From: Bacteroidales bacterium
GTDB lineage: Bacteria; Bacteroidota; Bacteroidia; Bacteroidales; P3
Length of the DNA stretch: 64,000 bases
Direction: 5' to 3'
Assembly: GCA_017454015.1 (NCBI GenBank)
Contig: JAFTDW010000012.1
Location: forward strand, 1 to 64,000
Under the pieces are notes generated by a model. The model was not told the origin of the DNA. It saw only the letters and a list, made by a program, of their open reading frames with translations, and made no database searches. This document shows, in pieces, positions 32,964-41,433 of the stretch; position 1 is the first letter of the stretch, and every line of letters begins with the position of its first letter. The translations under genes were made by a program, and so were the position numbers.

Positions 32964-33193
32964 TGCTGTTGTCGTTTTTGTTGTGGAAACTGTTGTATGG
33001 AGAAATAGCCGTTGCGGTGGTCGGCGCGTTCGAAGTCGCGGCAGAGGGCGCGCAGGCAGTCCTCGTCGTCTTCCCACACCGTCCACAGCAGGCAGTGGCG
33101 GCAGGTGTCGCTCCACCGGCTTGTCTTGGCCGGGTAGAACTCCAGCTCTCCCCAGCGCCGCGTCGTCATGGTGTTCTCGTCTGCCTGGCTCAT
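32960..33193 (-). CDS. Small Cys/Trp-rich early protein
   Basis: 77 residues from the ATG at 33193. WGELEFYPAKTSRWSDTCRHCLLWTVWEDDEDCLRALCRDFE contains a Cys-x-x-Cys and His/Cys residues further on that could bind zinc. Overlaps both neighbours by ATGA, so it is translationally coupled. Confidence 0.6.
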   Translation of the reverse strand: MSQADENTMTTRRWGELEFYPAKTSRWSDTCRHCLLWTVWEDDEDCLRALCRDFERADHRNGYFSIQQFPQQKRQQQ

Positions 33194-33513
33194 GGCTGTT
33201 GTTGTTTTTGTGGACTCTCTATAACTCTCATCACCTTTTTGATGTGGAACGAGAACACATACTCGTCCTCGACCCTGCGTTCCACCGGCTGGCAGCACAC
33301 GTAGTTGCCCCTGCGCTGCACCTGGAGCGGCTTCGTCCGCGGGTAGCGCCCGTTCAGCTCCTCCACCAAGCGCTGCAGGTCCTTTACCGTCGCGTCGACG
33401 GCCGCGTCGTCCTCCAAGAGCGTATGCTCCAGGCTGCTGGCATAGCACAGCACCTCCTTGCATTTCCGGTTGGCCGGGCTCCACACCTTCACTTTGTCGA
33501 TGTAATATTCCAT
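33190..33513 (-). CDS. Small early hypothetical protein
   Basis: 107 residues, alpha/beta: DKVKVWSPANRKCKEVLCYASSLEHTLLEDDAAVDATVKDLQRLVEELN, then a beta-rich end (RRGNYVCCQPVERRVEDEYVFSFHI). No family recognised. Coupled to the next gene by ATGA. Confidence 0.6.
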   Translation of the reverse strand: MEYYIDKVKVWSPANRKCKEVLCYASSLEHTLLEDDAAVDATVKDLQRLVEELNGRYPRTKPLQVQRRGNYVCCQPVERRVEDEYVFSFHIKKVMRVIESPQKQQQP

Positions 33514-33521
33514 AGTTTTGA

Positions 33522-33740
33522 TTATTTGTTATTTGATATCTGTTGTTTAACAATTCTGTTGATTAATTCCGGTACATTTTCGGGGAAGCGGTAGGTCCTT
33601 TGCTTTTTCCCTTCCTCGTCTGTCCATGTTATCTTAAGCATGGTCACACCGGCTGGCAGTTCTATGCCTATCTCATGCATGGTGGCGCATTCCATCACCT
33701 CCACGAAATGGCTCCGCGCCGTAAGCTCGTGTGCCATCAT
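33522..33740 (-). CDS. Small early hypothetical protein
   Basis: 72 residues (two adjacent Met codons; the first overlaps the previous stop as ATGA). Alternating strands and a C-terminal helix (VPELINRIVKQQISNNK). No family recognised. Confidence 0.6.
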   Translation of the reverse strand: MMAHELTARSHFVEVMECATMHEIGIELPAGVTMLKITWTDEEGKKQRTYRFPENVPELINRIVKQQISNNK

Positions 33741-33946
33741 TCCTCCTCTCTATACTCTATTTCATCTTTGGGTGCCGGAACCCACATCTCGCCGCCATTC
33801 TCCAGGGCGTAGTCCTGCAACACCCTCGCCAGGGCTGTTGTGGTGCGGAACTCCATCGCGTCTTTAACTGTACGGTACACCACGCCGTACTTCTTAATCA
33901 TCTGCTGTCGCAGTTTGGTGCTGATTAAAATTTTTTTCCTTACCAT
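33737..33946 (-). CDS. First gene of the early operon, small basic/acidic protein
   Basis: 69 residues. KKILISTKLRQQMIKKYGVVYRTVKDAMEFRTTTALARVLQDYALENGG looks helical and may bind DNA, as many first early genes do, but no motif is certain. It starts about 50 bases downstream of the repressor-controlled leftward promoter. Confidence 0.6.
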   Translation of the reverse strand: MVRKKILISTKLRQQMIKKYGVVYRTVKDAMEFRTTTALARVLQDYALENGGEMWVPAPKDEIEYREEE

Positions 33947-33965
33947 GTCTTTTTTTTTATTTAAA

Positions 33966-34019
33966 TTTGCATTCGTGTTTATTTAGTTTTCGAGTGCAAA
34001 AATAGTAAAAAACTTTCAA
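33966..34019 (-). promoter_or_regulatory. Early leftward promoter and repressor operator
   Basis: On the minus strand, a TTG, 19 bases, then TATTTTTG (33997..34004) form a consensus Bacteroidota promoter. Overlapping it is an inverted repeat, TTTGCATTCG (33966..33975) against CGAGTGCAAA (33991..34000), with nine of ten bases matching. It lies between the divergent early operon and the repressor gene, the expected place of a lysogeny operator. Confidence 0.65.
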
Positions 34020-34034
34020 ATAACAATTAAAAAA

Positions 34035-34397
34035 GTGAGCAAACTCACAGAAATAAAATCAAGATTACTACAATTTGCTAAAGAACAAGGGTTTAAGAAA
34101 GAAGAATTTTGCAGAGTGATTGGCATAGATAGTGCCAATTTTCGTGGCAAAAATGCACTCTCAGATCTTGGCTCCGAGAAAATCGTAAGTATTCTTTCGC
34201 ATTTTTCAAATCTCAATCCCGACTGGTTAATGCTCGGAAAAGGAGAAATGTTGCGTACTGAGGCCGAAAAAAAAAGCTCTGAAGAAGCACTTGCAATAAA
34301 AATAATTTCAGAAAAAGACGCCCGTATTGAGCAACTTATTCGTGAAAACGAAAGGCTCCTTGCCCAGGTGTCATTTTTCAAAGAAAAAGAAGGCTAA
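34035..34397 (+). CDS. CI-like HTH repressor
   Basis: 120 residues with a GTG start. An N-terminal XRE-like HTH (LLQFAKEQGFKKEEFCRVIGIDSANFRG) is followed by ILSHFSNLNPDWLMLGKGEML, a signature of Bacteroidota phage repressors, and a C-terminal coiled coil (RIEQLIRENERLLAQVSFFKE) that may oligomerise it. No peptidase domain for self-cleavage. Divergent from the early operon, so it is the likely maintenance repressor. Confidence 0.8.
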   Translation: MSKLTEIKSRLLQFAKEQGFKKEEFCRVIGIDSANFRGKNALSDLGSEKIVSILSHFSNLNPDWLMLGKGEMLRTEAEKKSSEEALAIKIISEKDARIEQLIRENERLLAQVSFFKEKEG

Positions 34398-34438
34398 CCC
34401 TTGACCAATACAATTAGTTTAATCTTAAAAAATAAAAA

Positions 34439-34789
34439 ATGGAAAATCAAGAGAAAACCAAACAGGCTCTACTTACTATTGAATGGATGTTGAGCAAATC
34501 GGGTCAACATTATTTTCATATAGAGAACAAGGGCGATTCGGCTGCGGCGGACGTCTCCCTTCGCATTGAAAGAATTGAAAATGCCATGGGGCGTATCAAT
34601 AATGATGAGTATTATCCAGAAGAGGAATGTATCGACTTCATCCAACCTAAAAGTTGTTTCAATATTAGGTTTCTTCACGCCGCAGAATACACGGAGAATC
34701 CGGACATTCCTCTTCAGGTAACTGTTGAGTATTCTGATGACACCGGGGCTCACTCCAACCTTCATAGCATTTCCCAACCCATAGTATAA
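34439..34789 (+). CDS. Hypothetical accessory protein
   Basis: 116 residues, beta-rich (HYFHIENKGDSAAADVSLRIE; PLQVTVEYSDDTGAHSNLHSI). No signal peptide or membrane segment. No family recognised. Moderately AT-rich, in the repressor transcript; possibly a lysogenic conversion gene. Confidence 0.55.
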   Translation: MENQEKTKQALLTIEWMLSKSGQHYFHIENKGDSAAADVSLRIERIENAMGRINNDEYYPEEECIDFIQPKSCFNIRFLHAAEYTENPDIPLQVTVEYSDDTGAHSNLHSISQPIV

Positions 34790-34800
34790 GTATTTGTCCC

Positions 34801-35118
34801 ATGGATCTATCCTATAAAGTCATCACCGGCCAGCCCGCCTTGGTTGCAGCAAGCATTTCCCGCAGCATCGGCCAATTTGAGCGATACTACCACCAAATAA
34901 AAATCGGAATCACAGCTAATCCCTCTCGTCGCTCAAAGGAACACGCATGCGACGGATGGAAACGCATGTTGGTGAAGTACAAATCCTCCAGTGTGCGTAA
35001 TGCCAACGTGATAGAGAAATATTTCATTGCCCACCGCAAGGAACTTACAAACGAATGGAACGGCTACAGCAAACTGCCGGAACCAGGTCCTTACTATGTT
35101 TATCTTTTAATGAAATAA
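34801..35118 (+). CDS. GIY-YIG-like putative nuclease
   Basis: 105 residues. YHQIKIGITANPSRRSKEHACDGWKRM followed by YKSSSVRNANVIEKYFI resembles the second half of the GIY-YIG core (K-I-G-I-T, Arg, then Glu in the last helix), and YYVYLLMK at the end mimics a Y-V-Y strand. The order is not canonical, so the function is uncertain. Confidence 0.45.
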   Translation: MDLSYKVITGQPALVAASISRSIGQFERYYHQIKIGITANPSRRSKEHACDGWKRMLVKYKSSSVRNANVIEKYFIAHRKELTNEWNGYSKLPEPGPYYVYLLMK

Positions 35119-35524
35119 TGAGAAAAATCTATGATTATAAGCCGTGTCGGAACATAGCCATCTTCCTGTAACACTATAATATAACGAATAGATAATCGGA
35201 ACAGAAACGGAACAAAAAACCTCGAAAAAAAGCGATGCCCGTTATCGTAACACGCTGAAAACCAGAACTTATTAAATCAAAAACACGGCCCCGAGCCGAT
35301 CGTGGGTAGGATATCTTTTCTTGAAGAGAAAGCAGGCTTATCCTCGTCCATGACGAAGGAGGCTGTTTTATCATAGATTGGGATGTGAGCGATTTTATTC
35401 CATCGGAGGACTATGATTATAAACTGGAATTCCCGTGTATCTGTGACTAAATGAGCATGATGCCCAGCAAGACACTGTTGCGACTCTTTTCAGAACTATA
35501 GAACAATTAATTAACAATAAATGT
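35119..35524. other. Gene-poor stretch with a possible gene remnant
   Basis: No complete gene. A frame without start codon at about 35325..35450 reads LILVHDEGGCFIIDWDVSDF and ends at TAA, and could be the tail of a decayed gene. The rest is low-information AT-rich sequence. Confidence 0.4.
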
Positions 35525-35731
35525 ATGGGAAACAATTATATCAGAAAGTATCTTCCTTATAAGGTTGAATGCAAGGATAATACCATCTTCTTGTATAACC
35601 GTGATTCTGAGCTCCTGTTTAGAGGATTGCTTGCTTCAAGACTTGATGTGTTAGGTTTTATGGAAAGTATTGCCATTGACCCGGACCCTGTTTTTACGGA
35701 TGGATGCTGTTATCTCTACAAAGACTTATAA
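35525..35731 (+). CDS. Small hypothetical protein
   Basis: 68 residues starting MGNNYIRKYLPYKVECKDNT, mixed alpha/beta. No family recognised. Near the attR end, so it may be accessory cargo. Confidence 0.5.
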   Translation: MGNNYIRKYLPYKVECKDNTIFLYNRDSELLFRGLLASRLDVLGFMESIAIDPDPVFTDGCCYLYKDL

Positions 35732-35755
35732 TCAAACCCGTCTTCAAGCAAAAAT

Positions 35756-35965
35756 TTGGATGCGTATATTGTTCGTCTTGTGGATTTGTTGGAATACCTT
35801 GACAATCATCTAATAACTCGCAACACAAAAGAAGAACTACCTTGGGTTGAGACCTTTATTGACACGGCTGCTCATATTAACAAACTGGAAAGTGAAAACA
35901 AGAGACTTCTTTCGAGACTTGATGAGTTGCGGGAAGAAAATAAGTCACTTATGAGACACTTATGA
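35756..35965 (+). CDS. Small coiled-coil protein, TTG start
   Basis: 69 residues from a TTG (no ATG or GTG in a better place). Helical throughout, ending in a coiled coil (INKLESENKRLLSRLDELREENKSLMRHL). The stop codon falls in a short tandem repeat. The start is uncertain. Confidence 0.45.
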   Translation: MDAYIVRLVDLLEYLDNHLITRNTKEELPWVETFIDTAAHINKLESENKRLLSRLDELREENKSLMRHL

Positions 35966-35975
35966 GACACTTATG
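35946..35975. repeat. Tandem 11-bp repeat
   Basis: CACTTATGAGA occurs at 35946 and 35957, with a partial third copy (CACTTATG) at 35968. It spans the end of the coiled-coil ORF, about 130 bp inside attR. Confidence 0.8.
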
Positions 35976-36107
35976 TGCCAAACACTATCTATAAAGCCGA
36001 CCATTTTCAATACGTGCCAAGCGAAGTTCGTATCGAGAAGAAGCAATAATCGAATTAATAAAACATTGGCATCCAGCATTCTGCACAGCGAAAAACATCC
36101 CAAGGCC

Positions 36108-36139
36108 GTCGTGGGTTTGAATCCCGCCGGGGTCACAAA
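36108..36139 (+). repeat. attR: second copy of the 32-bp tRNA-Arg end
   Basis: Identical to 15674..15705. Only the variable loop, T arm and acceptor strand of the tRNA are present, so it is not a tRNA gene. A 9-bp inverted repeat (CAATCGCTC 36149, GAGCGATTG 36199) follows and was probably downstream of the tRNA before integration. Confidence 0.92.
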
Positions 36140-36267
36140 ACAAATTAGCAATCGCTCTGATGGAAGAGTAGCTCCGTAATCGGGTATAGCAAACCATTGA
36201 GCGATTGTGTTTATTTATATCAATTCATTAAAATTGTCCAATCTACATATATTTGCGAAAAGAGCCT

Positions 36268-37149
36268 ATGATTTCTTCATTCTTCAAAGACATTAAGCCT
36301 GGGCGGCAATTTGTCGGCCTGCTGCTCATGCTCGTTGTCGGGCTGATTGTATCATCGGGAATCCTGCTGCTGTCGGGCATAAGCGGACACGAAGCAGAGC
36401 ATACCACAGCGGCCATACTCCTGCAAGGGTTTTCGCAAATCATCATGTTCATGATACCTGCAACGCTCTTTGCCATATTCTTCTACGGAAATCCCGCCAA
36501 CTATTTGTGTATTGGTAAAAACAAGCTGACATCGGGCTCATGGCTACGGGCACTGTGCGCCATTGGGATAATGCTGTTGTGCGTGCCCTTTGCCGACCTG
36601 CTGTCGCAATGGAACGACGCATGGCATCTGCCCTCACGTTTTGCCTCCGTGGAGAACGCCATACGCCATACTGGAGATATGTCCAAGAAGCTCGTAGAGA
36701 CCTTCCTTTCGCAAACAGACGCTCTGTCGCTGGCGCTCAACCTGCTCATCATTGCCGCCGTGCCTGCATGCTGCGAGGAGCTGTTCTTTCGCGGTTGCAT
36801 ACAACAAGTGCTCCACCGATGGCTACGCAACCCTCATTGGGCAATAATACTCACGGCACTTGTATTCAGCCTTATGCACGGTGAGCTCTTTGCCCTGATA
36901 CCACGTTTCTTTATGGGGGTGGTTCTGGGCTATCTATTTTACAGTTCAGGGGCACTGGTTGTAAGCATAGCCGCACATTTCGCCAATAACGCCACAACAG
37001 TTATACTATACTACCTATACAACACTGGACACCTCGCTTGGCATCCCGAGAACCTACCCTCTTTACCGCTATGGGCGATAATGCTCACACTTGCAGGCGC
37101 GACAATAATGTTCTGCTACACCATTCCAAGAAAAGAGAATACAAGATAG
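36268..37149 (+). CDS. CPBP family intramembrane metalloprotease
   Basis: 293 residues with about seven membrane segments. The diagnostic motifs are CCEELFFRGCIQ (Glu-Glu and Arg) and FSLMHGELFALIPRFFMGVVLGYLF (the His motif). Members process CAAX-like substrates, modify bacteriocin immunity or act in signalling; the substrate is unknown here. The start is the ATG at 36268; the in-frame TTG at 36253 is less likely. Confidence 0.9.
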   Translation: MISSFFKDIKPGRQFVGLLLMLVVGLIVSSGILLLSGISGHEAEHTTAAILLQGFSQIIMFMIPATLFAIFFYGNPANYLCIGKNKLTSGSWLRALCAIGIMLLCVPFADLLSQWNDAWHLPSRFASVENAIRHTGDMSKKLVETFLSQTDALSLALNLLIIAAVPACCEELFFRGCIQQVLHRWLRNPHWAIILTALVFSLMHGELFALIPRFFMGVVLGYLFYSSGALVVSIAAHFANNATTVILYYLYNTGHLAWHPENLPSLPLWAIMLTLAGATIMFCYTIPRKENTR

Positions 37150-37300
37150 ATGTCCTATCCAATTTATTCGACATGTGGCGTTCTGTAAATTAGTATGCAT
37201 TGATTTTTCCCTTTCTGGGCGATTTTTTAGTGGTCGCCATATATGTGCCGTGCGATGAATATTTGAAAGTCAATACAACGCCAGCATTACATATACAAAC

Positions 37301-37333
37301 AAATAAGCGGCACCTTTGAGGTGCCGCTTATTT
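37301..37333. terminator. Bidirectional terminator
   Basis: AAATAAGCGGCACC pairs with GGTGCCGCTTATTT around TTTGA, giving a 14-bp stem with A and T flanks. It separates the convergent CPBP and OMP genes. Confidence 0.85.
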
Positions 37334-37358
37334 AATATCTGAATAGTCTCAAACTATA

Positions 37359-38714
37359 TTAGTAACGTTTCACGCGACCAAACACGTTGTACTGATAGCC
37401 GACGGTTATCGAGCGGAAACCAGTGCCGAGGGTCTTCATGTGAATTCCGTTGCCATACATACGGGGAGGTATGGAGCTGTATGCGAAGTTCATATATATA
37501 TCACCCGACTTGTTTACCTTGTAACGGGCTATCAGACCGATATTGGCCGAACCAGCATAGGTGTGAGAAGCTCTGTGTGTGCGGAAATTGCCTTGAGGAT
37601 CTTCCTCTTTGGTGGGAATGTTGTTGTCGTACAAACCGCAGCCGACCCAAAACGAAGCACCAAACTTGCGATCTTCGTGCGGTGTAGGCACATAGTGGAA
37701 ACTCTGGAAGAGCAGTTCCTGTATCTGACCGCCGAACTCGATGAAGTTGAGGTTCACCATCACATCGGCATGGACATTCCAGAAGTTGAAGGCACTTCCC
37801 GCTATCTGCGAACGGAAACCCTCATAACTCATACGCAATGACCACAGCGGGCTTATGGCTTTGCCAACATGGAGGTTGATGCCGGGGAAGATGTTGGCTC
37901 CGTCTTTGCGACTAACCTGCGGCTTCCCATCGCTCAAGACTACACCTTCGACTGGTTTTGGATAACGCAGACGGTTGTAACCCACAGTGGCACCGAAGAA
38001 CCAGTCTTGGTTCAGACCTACAGACTCGGAACTGAGGCGACGGCGATGTTCCTCGAAACCGAAGTCATACTTTACACCGACGGAGAGGTTGAGCTGACTT
38101 CCCGGAGATGCCTTGAATTGTTCCATCATAAGAGCAGCCTGTTCACGACCGCTTTCCTCGTTGCCGTCGAATGCCGGAGGGGTAAACAGCGACACCATAT
38201 TGAGATAAACGCTCAGCGACGGCGTGAAACGGTAGTTGGCTTGCAAGCCAAAATGGAAAGTATAATCGTTGTCGGCGGGAACAACCTTTCCATTATCGTC
38301 AGTATTTGACTTACCCACATGCGATACACCAAAGCCGAGGTAAGGATTGAATGTATATACGCGGGCTTCGGGACTATTGGTAAACGTGACAATGGGATCC
38401 CATATAAAGTCGAAATAATAATTCTGATATCCTCTACGAATATCTGCCGAACTCGTCGCCCTCATACCTGACACATCTACCGCCAAAGCAACAGCATTTG
38501 TAATCCACTTACCGGCTTTCATTTCCCACTCAAAACCAGTATTGGATATGAGTTTCATGTCAGCATTTGAGTTGCCATACATACCGAGACCCAAACCAGC
38601 CTGCACGAAAGTATTGTCTTTGAAAAAAGACGGTTTCTTGTTCTCCTCCTGAGCATATATAGACCCACCAAGGGCCACAGCCATAATTATCAGTGCAAAA
38701 TATCTTTTCTTCAT
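37359..38714 (-). CDS. Outer-membrane beta-barrel protein
   Basis: 451 residues from the ATG at 38714, with signal peptide ending SIYAQ. Repeated amphipathic strands with aromatic belts (NPYLGFGVSHVG, FHFGLQANYRFTPSLSVYLN, LNLSVGVKYDFGF, SLRMSYEGFRS) end in VTVGYQYNVFGRVKRY, an OmpA/OMP-like barrel. No peptidoglycan-binding domain. Transport or structural role unknown. Confidence 0.82.
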   Translation of the reverse strand: MKKRYFALIIMAVALGGSIYAQEENKKPSFFKDNTFVQAGLGLGMYGNSNADMKLISNTGFEWEMKAGKWITNAVALAVDVSGMRATSSADIRRGYQNYYFDFIWDPIVTFTNSPEARVYTFNPYLGFGVSHVGKSNTDDNGKVVPADNDYTFHFGLQANYRFTPSLSVYLNMVSLFTPPAFDGNEESGREQAALMMEQFKASPGSQLNLSVGVKYDFGFEEHRRRLSSESVGLNQDWFFGATVGYNRLRYPKPVEGVVLSDGKPQVSRKDGANIFPGINLHVGKAISPLWSLRMSYEGFRSQIAGSAFNFWNVHADVMVNLNFIEFGGQIQELLFQSFHYVPTPHEDRKFGASFWVGCGLYDNNIPTKEEDPQGNFRTHRASHTYAGSANIGLIARYKVNKSGDIYMNFAYSSIPPRMYGNGIHMKTLGTGFRSITVGYQYNVFGRVKRY

Positions 38715-38755
38715 TGTTAATTTGTTGTTTTTATACTTCAAACATTAATTGTAAT

Positions 38756-40111
38756 TTATTGTTTGCATCTCTGCTCAAACTCCTTCATGCTTACTTTCTC
38801 GGGCTCGGGCTTGAGCTGCGATTCAAAGATGGCAAACACCTTGTCTGTACGCAAACGGTCGACGATACGAGCAATGTTCTCACGGTCTTTGGCTATTGTA
38901 CGCGCCGACTGTTCAAGACGCTCTTCTATCTGCTGCTTGGTCTCACCCTCGGCGGGGACATCCTGTCTGCGCAGCAAATCCTTTACCGCATCGACAATCT
39001 CGTTCTGGGTGGGTTCGAGATCACCTATCTTCGACAAAGCCACATCAATCATCTCCCACTTAAGCCCTGGCACATATTTGTCGTTCCATTCAGCCTCAAC
39101 ATCCGAAGCATTCTTGTCTTTGTCGATACGCGACACTATCCAGCGCTTAAGGAATGCCTCTGGCATTGAAGTGTCGAAGTTGTCCATCAAGGCCTTGCGC
39201 ACTTGGTTGACATAAAGCACGCGGCATTGCTCACGGTTGCCCTCCTCTATGTCTTTGGAGAGTTTTTTCTTGAACGTTGCCAAATCTTTTATTCCCTCGC
39301 CGGGGAACACCTTGCCAAAGAATTCCTCATTGACCTCATGAGGTGTAATGCGCGAGCATCCACTTATAGTGAGTTCCACCTCCGATTTGAACTTCTTGGC
39401 AGCTGCCTCGTCAAGTCTCAGCTTGGTCTGAATGTCGGATGCTGAGAAAGCTTTATTGACAGTGAAGCGCACCTTCTCTTCGGCTTTCTTGCCAACAAAA
39501 AGAGGCTTCATTTCTTTATCCTTAAGGTCGTTGAGGCTAAACGACATAAACGTGCTCACGCCACCTTCTTTGACGTTGCCGTTCTTGTCGAGTTCTTCAA
39601 GTTTACCATAGACATAATCATTTTCACCAATGGTGTCGGGAGTTTCGAAACTACCCATGCGCATGGCTATGTCTTCTATCTGTTTCTCGACCTCTTTGGG
39701 AGTCACCTTTATTTGGTTGAGAGGGACTTGGACCTTGGTCCAGTCAATCTTGACCTCGGGCATTAGCGCGGCATCGAAGTAGAACACAAAACCTTTCTCA
39801 TGGTCGAAATCAAGCTGACCAGTCTTGTCTTCATTCATCAGGGGGCTGCCGATAATATCGAGTTTCTCGGCATCAAAATATTCGTTCAGCTTGTTGGCGA
39901 TAAGGTCATTAACCACATCGGCCACCACACTGCCCTTGTACATGCGCTGTATTAAACCCATCGGAGCCATTCCCTTACGGAAACCGGGCACGGTGGCCTT
40001 GTTCTTATAGCTCTTCAGTTGTTTGGCAACTTGCTCTGCATAGTCACTCTCCTCTATCTCAACTTTGATGAGAAATTCCAAATCAGTCTTGTTTTCCCTC
40101 GTTATATTCAT
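38756..40111 (-). CDS. tig: Trigger factor
   Basis: 451 residues. The N-terminal ribosome-binding domain contains the signature VPGFRKGMAPMGLIQ. A PPIase-like domain (about 160-245) and a long helical C-terminal chaperone domain follow. It binds nascent chains at the ribosomal exit tunnel. A clean promoter precedes it. Confidence 0.93.
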   Translation of the reverse strand: MNITRENKTDLEFLIKVEIEESDYAEQVAKQLKSYKNKATVPGFRKGMAPMGLIQRMYKGSVVADVVNDLIANKLNEYFDAEKLDIIGSPLMNEDKTGQLDFDHEKGFVFYFDAALMPEVKIDWTKVQVPLNQIKVTPKEVEKQIEDIAMRMGSFETPDTIGENDYVYGKLEELDKNGNVKEGGVSTFMSFSLNDLKDKEMKPLFVGKKAEEKVRFTVNKAFSASDIQTKLRLDEAAAKKFKSEVELTISGCSRITPHEVNEEFFGKVFPGEGIKDLATFKKKLSKDIEEGNREQCRVLYVNQVRKALMDNFDTSMPEAFLKRWIVSRIDKDKNASDVEAEWNDKYVPGLKWEMIDVALSKIGDLEPTQNEIVDAVKDLLRRQDVPAEGETKQQIEERLEQSARTIAKDRENIARIVDRLRTDKVFAIFESQLKPEPEKVSMKEFEQRCKQ

Positions 40112-40168
40112 CCTTACAGCTCTGATTGATTGTTTGTTGCTTTAATATTTGTATATATAGTCAATTTG

Positions 40169-40176
40169 CAAAGATA
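40169..40176 (-). promoter_or_regulatory. -7 box of tig
   Basis: Minus-strand TATCTTTG, 57 bases before the tig start codon. Confidence 0.6.
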
Positions 40177-40338
40177 CACATTTTTTATCAATCGGCAAAC
40201 TTTATTTTTTATATTGCAAAACTTTCATTTCATGAGTCGTTTTCTGGCTGCGGCAGTGTAAGCAAGCTTCCGCTGCTCTTGCTGAACGAAAACTCTCGGA
40301 TACCGGAATGACAATTTGAGACGGTGCGTCGTAAAAAA

Positions 40339-41400
40339 TCAGAAACCCACACCAAGTTCTTTCAGACGCAATTTATATTGTGAGTCGGCATTAGGCGGAG
40401 TAGGTATCTTAAAAGATATATGAGTCCGGCGCGCGGCAAAAACGCCTAATCCGCCTTCAATATTGGTGTAAGCCGTCCGCCCTGCACCCTCCTCGACAGA
40501 AAACAGATAAGCTGCAAGGTCTTCTGTGCATGCGTTGACTGAGATAAGCACCGTGTCGACAGTAACTTTGTGGACAGTGTCACCCTGCAGGACTGTCTGT
40601 ATTGTCGATAGGAATGTGGACTGGTACAGGTCGACTTGCTCGGTAAGGTTGCGCATGCTGCTCTTGCATGCAGAACACTCTATATCGATATAGTGTGGCG
40701 TAATGGTAGTGTCATATCCTGTTCCGTTCCACTCACGGACATAGTCGTTGTAGTAGAACCTTACCGAAGGCTGGTACTGGCGCGCACGTGGTATGGTTGT
40801 CCACTGCAAGATACATTTCTTGACACCAGCCCCGGAGAACTGGAACATCTTGCGTTCCGTGGGTTCCCGCAATTCCATTTCACCTCCCACGAGCGGGGTT
40901 ACTGCCTGGGCCAGGGTGTCGTTACCACGCATGACGACAAGGCGGTACACTCTGCTTGTGTCGAGGTTTGTACGGCAGAAGAACGCCATCTGGCCGGGTG
41001 AACTGAAATTGCCGTCAGGCTTGTCGTCAAGCATTGTCTCTGTGAAATGAAATGTTTTTGTCGGTGCTGTCGCATAAGGCGACATTGTGAGAGTGGCGAG
41101 TCTTCCGCGGCTGGCAGGCCACTCCTCCATATAGACCCGCAGAGAGCCTTGCGGGTAGTTGATAGAATCGTAGCAACTCCCATATTGATAAAGGTTGCCT
41201 TCGCCAAGGTAGCAACGCTGGACCCGGACCCATGTTGTGTCGTCGTCTTGGTCGAGGATACAGTAAACCACAGGTATCTCTTTCCACTCGGCATTTGGGG
41301 AAAAATCAACCTTGCAAGCCGAGAACGACAAGGCCGAGAGCAATAATATGACACCAATATTGGCATGTGCCACCAAAGCGTATATGATATTTTTAGTCAT
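40339..41400 (-). CDS. DUF4249-like lipoprotein
   Basis: 353 residues. The signal ends in a lipobox (LSFSAC, Cys about residue 29). KEIPVVYCILDQDDDTTWVRVQRCYLGEGN is the opening seen in DUF4249-type Bacteroidota lipoproteins, which often accompany surface systems. Beta-rich. Function unknown. It follows tcdA by 33 bases in the same direction. Confidence 0.7.
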   Translation of the reverse strand: MTKNIIYALVAHANIGVILLLSALSFSACKVDFSPNAEWKEIPVVYCILDQDDDTTWVRVQRCYLGEGNLYQYGSCYDSINYPQGSLRVYMEEWPASRGRLATLTMSPYATAPTKTFHFTETMLDDKPDGNFSSPGQMAFFCRTNLDTSRVYRLVVMRGNDTLAQAVTPLVGGEMELREPTERKMFQFSGAGVKKCILQWTTIPRARQYQPSVRFYYNDYVREWNGTGYDTTITPHYIDIECSACKSSMRNLTEQVDLYQSTFLSTIQTVLQGDTVHKVTVDTVLISVNACTEDLAAYLFSVEEGAGRTAYTNIEGGLGVFAARRTHISFKIPTPPNADSQYKLRLKELGVGF

Positions 41401-41433
41401 TGCCTGTCTGTTGTTTGTATAATAACCGTGAGG

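Larger units (their letters stand above)
15674..36139. mobile_element. Integrated temperate element, candidate non-tailed prophage
   Basis: The 20.5-kb segment is bounded by the 32-bp tRNA repeat and has a tyrosine integrase next to attL and a CI-like repressor near attR. Between them are a replication module (VapE helicase, candidate origin), toxin-antitoxin genes and a leftward late operon. The late operon has a packaging-type ATPase, a beta-rich candidate capsid protein, many small membrane proteins, fibre-like proteins and an M23 lysis cassette. No terminase, portal or tail gene is visible, and no conjugation gene. Viral identity is inferred from this gene content; the boundaries are direct. 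Confidence 0.8.

Noticed and set aside
36108..36139. Second tRNA gene at 36.1 kb
   Set aside because: Only the 3' third of the tRNA is present; no D arm or anticodon arm. It is attR.
15674..36139. Tailed-phage prophage or integrative conjugative element
   Set aside because: No terminase, portal, capsid protease, tail, relaxase, coupling protein or T4SS gene was seen in any frame. A phage satellite (VapE is common there) remains possible but would not need its own ATPase, membrane proteins and lysis set.
35973..36179. 68-codon frame across attR
   Set aside because: It translates the tRNA-derived repeat and is not conserved-looking.
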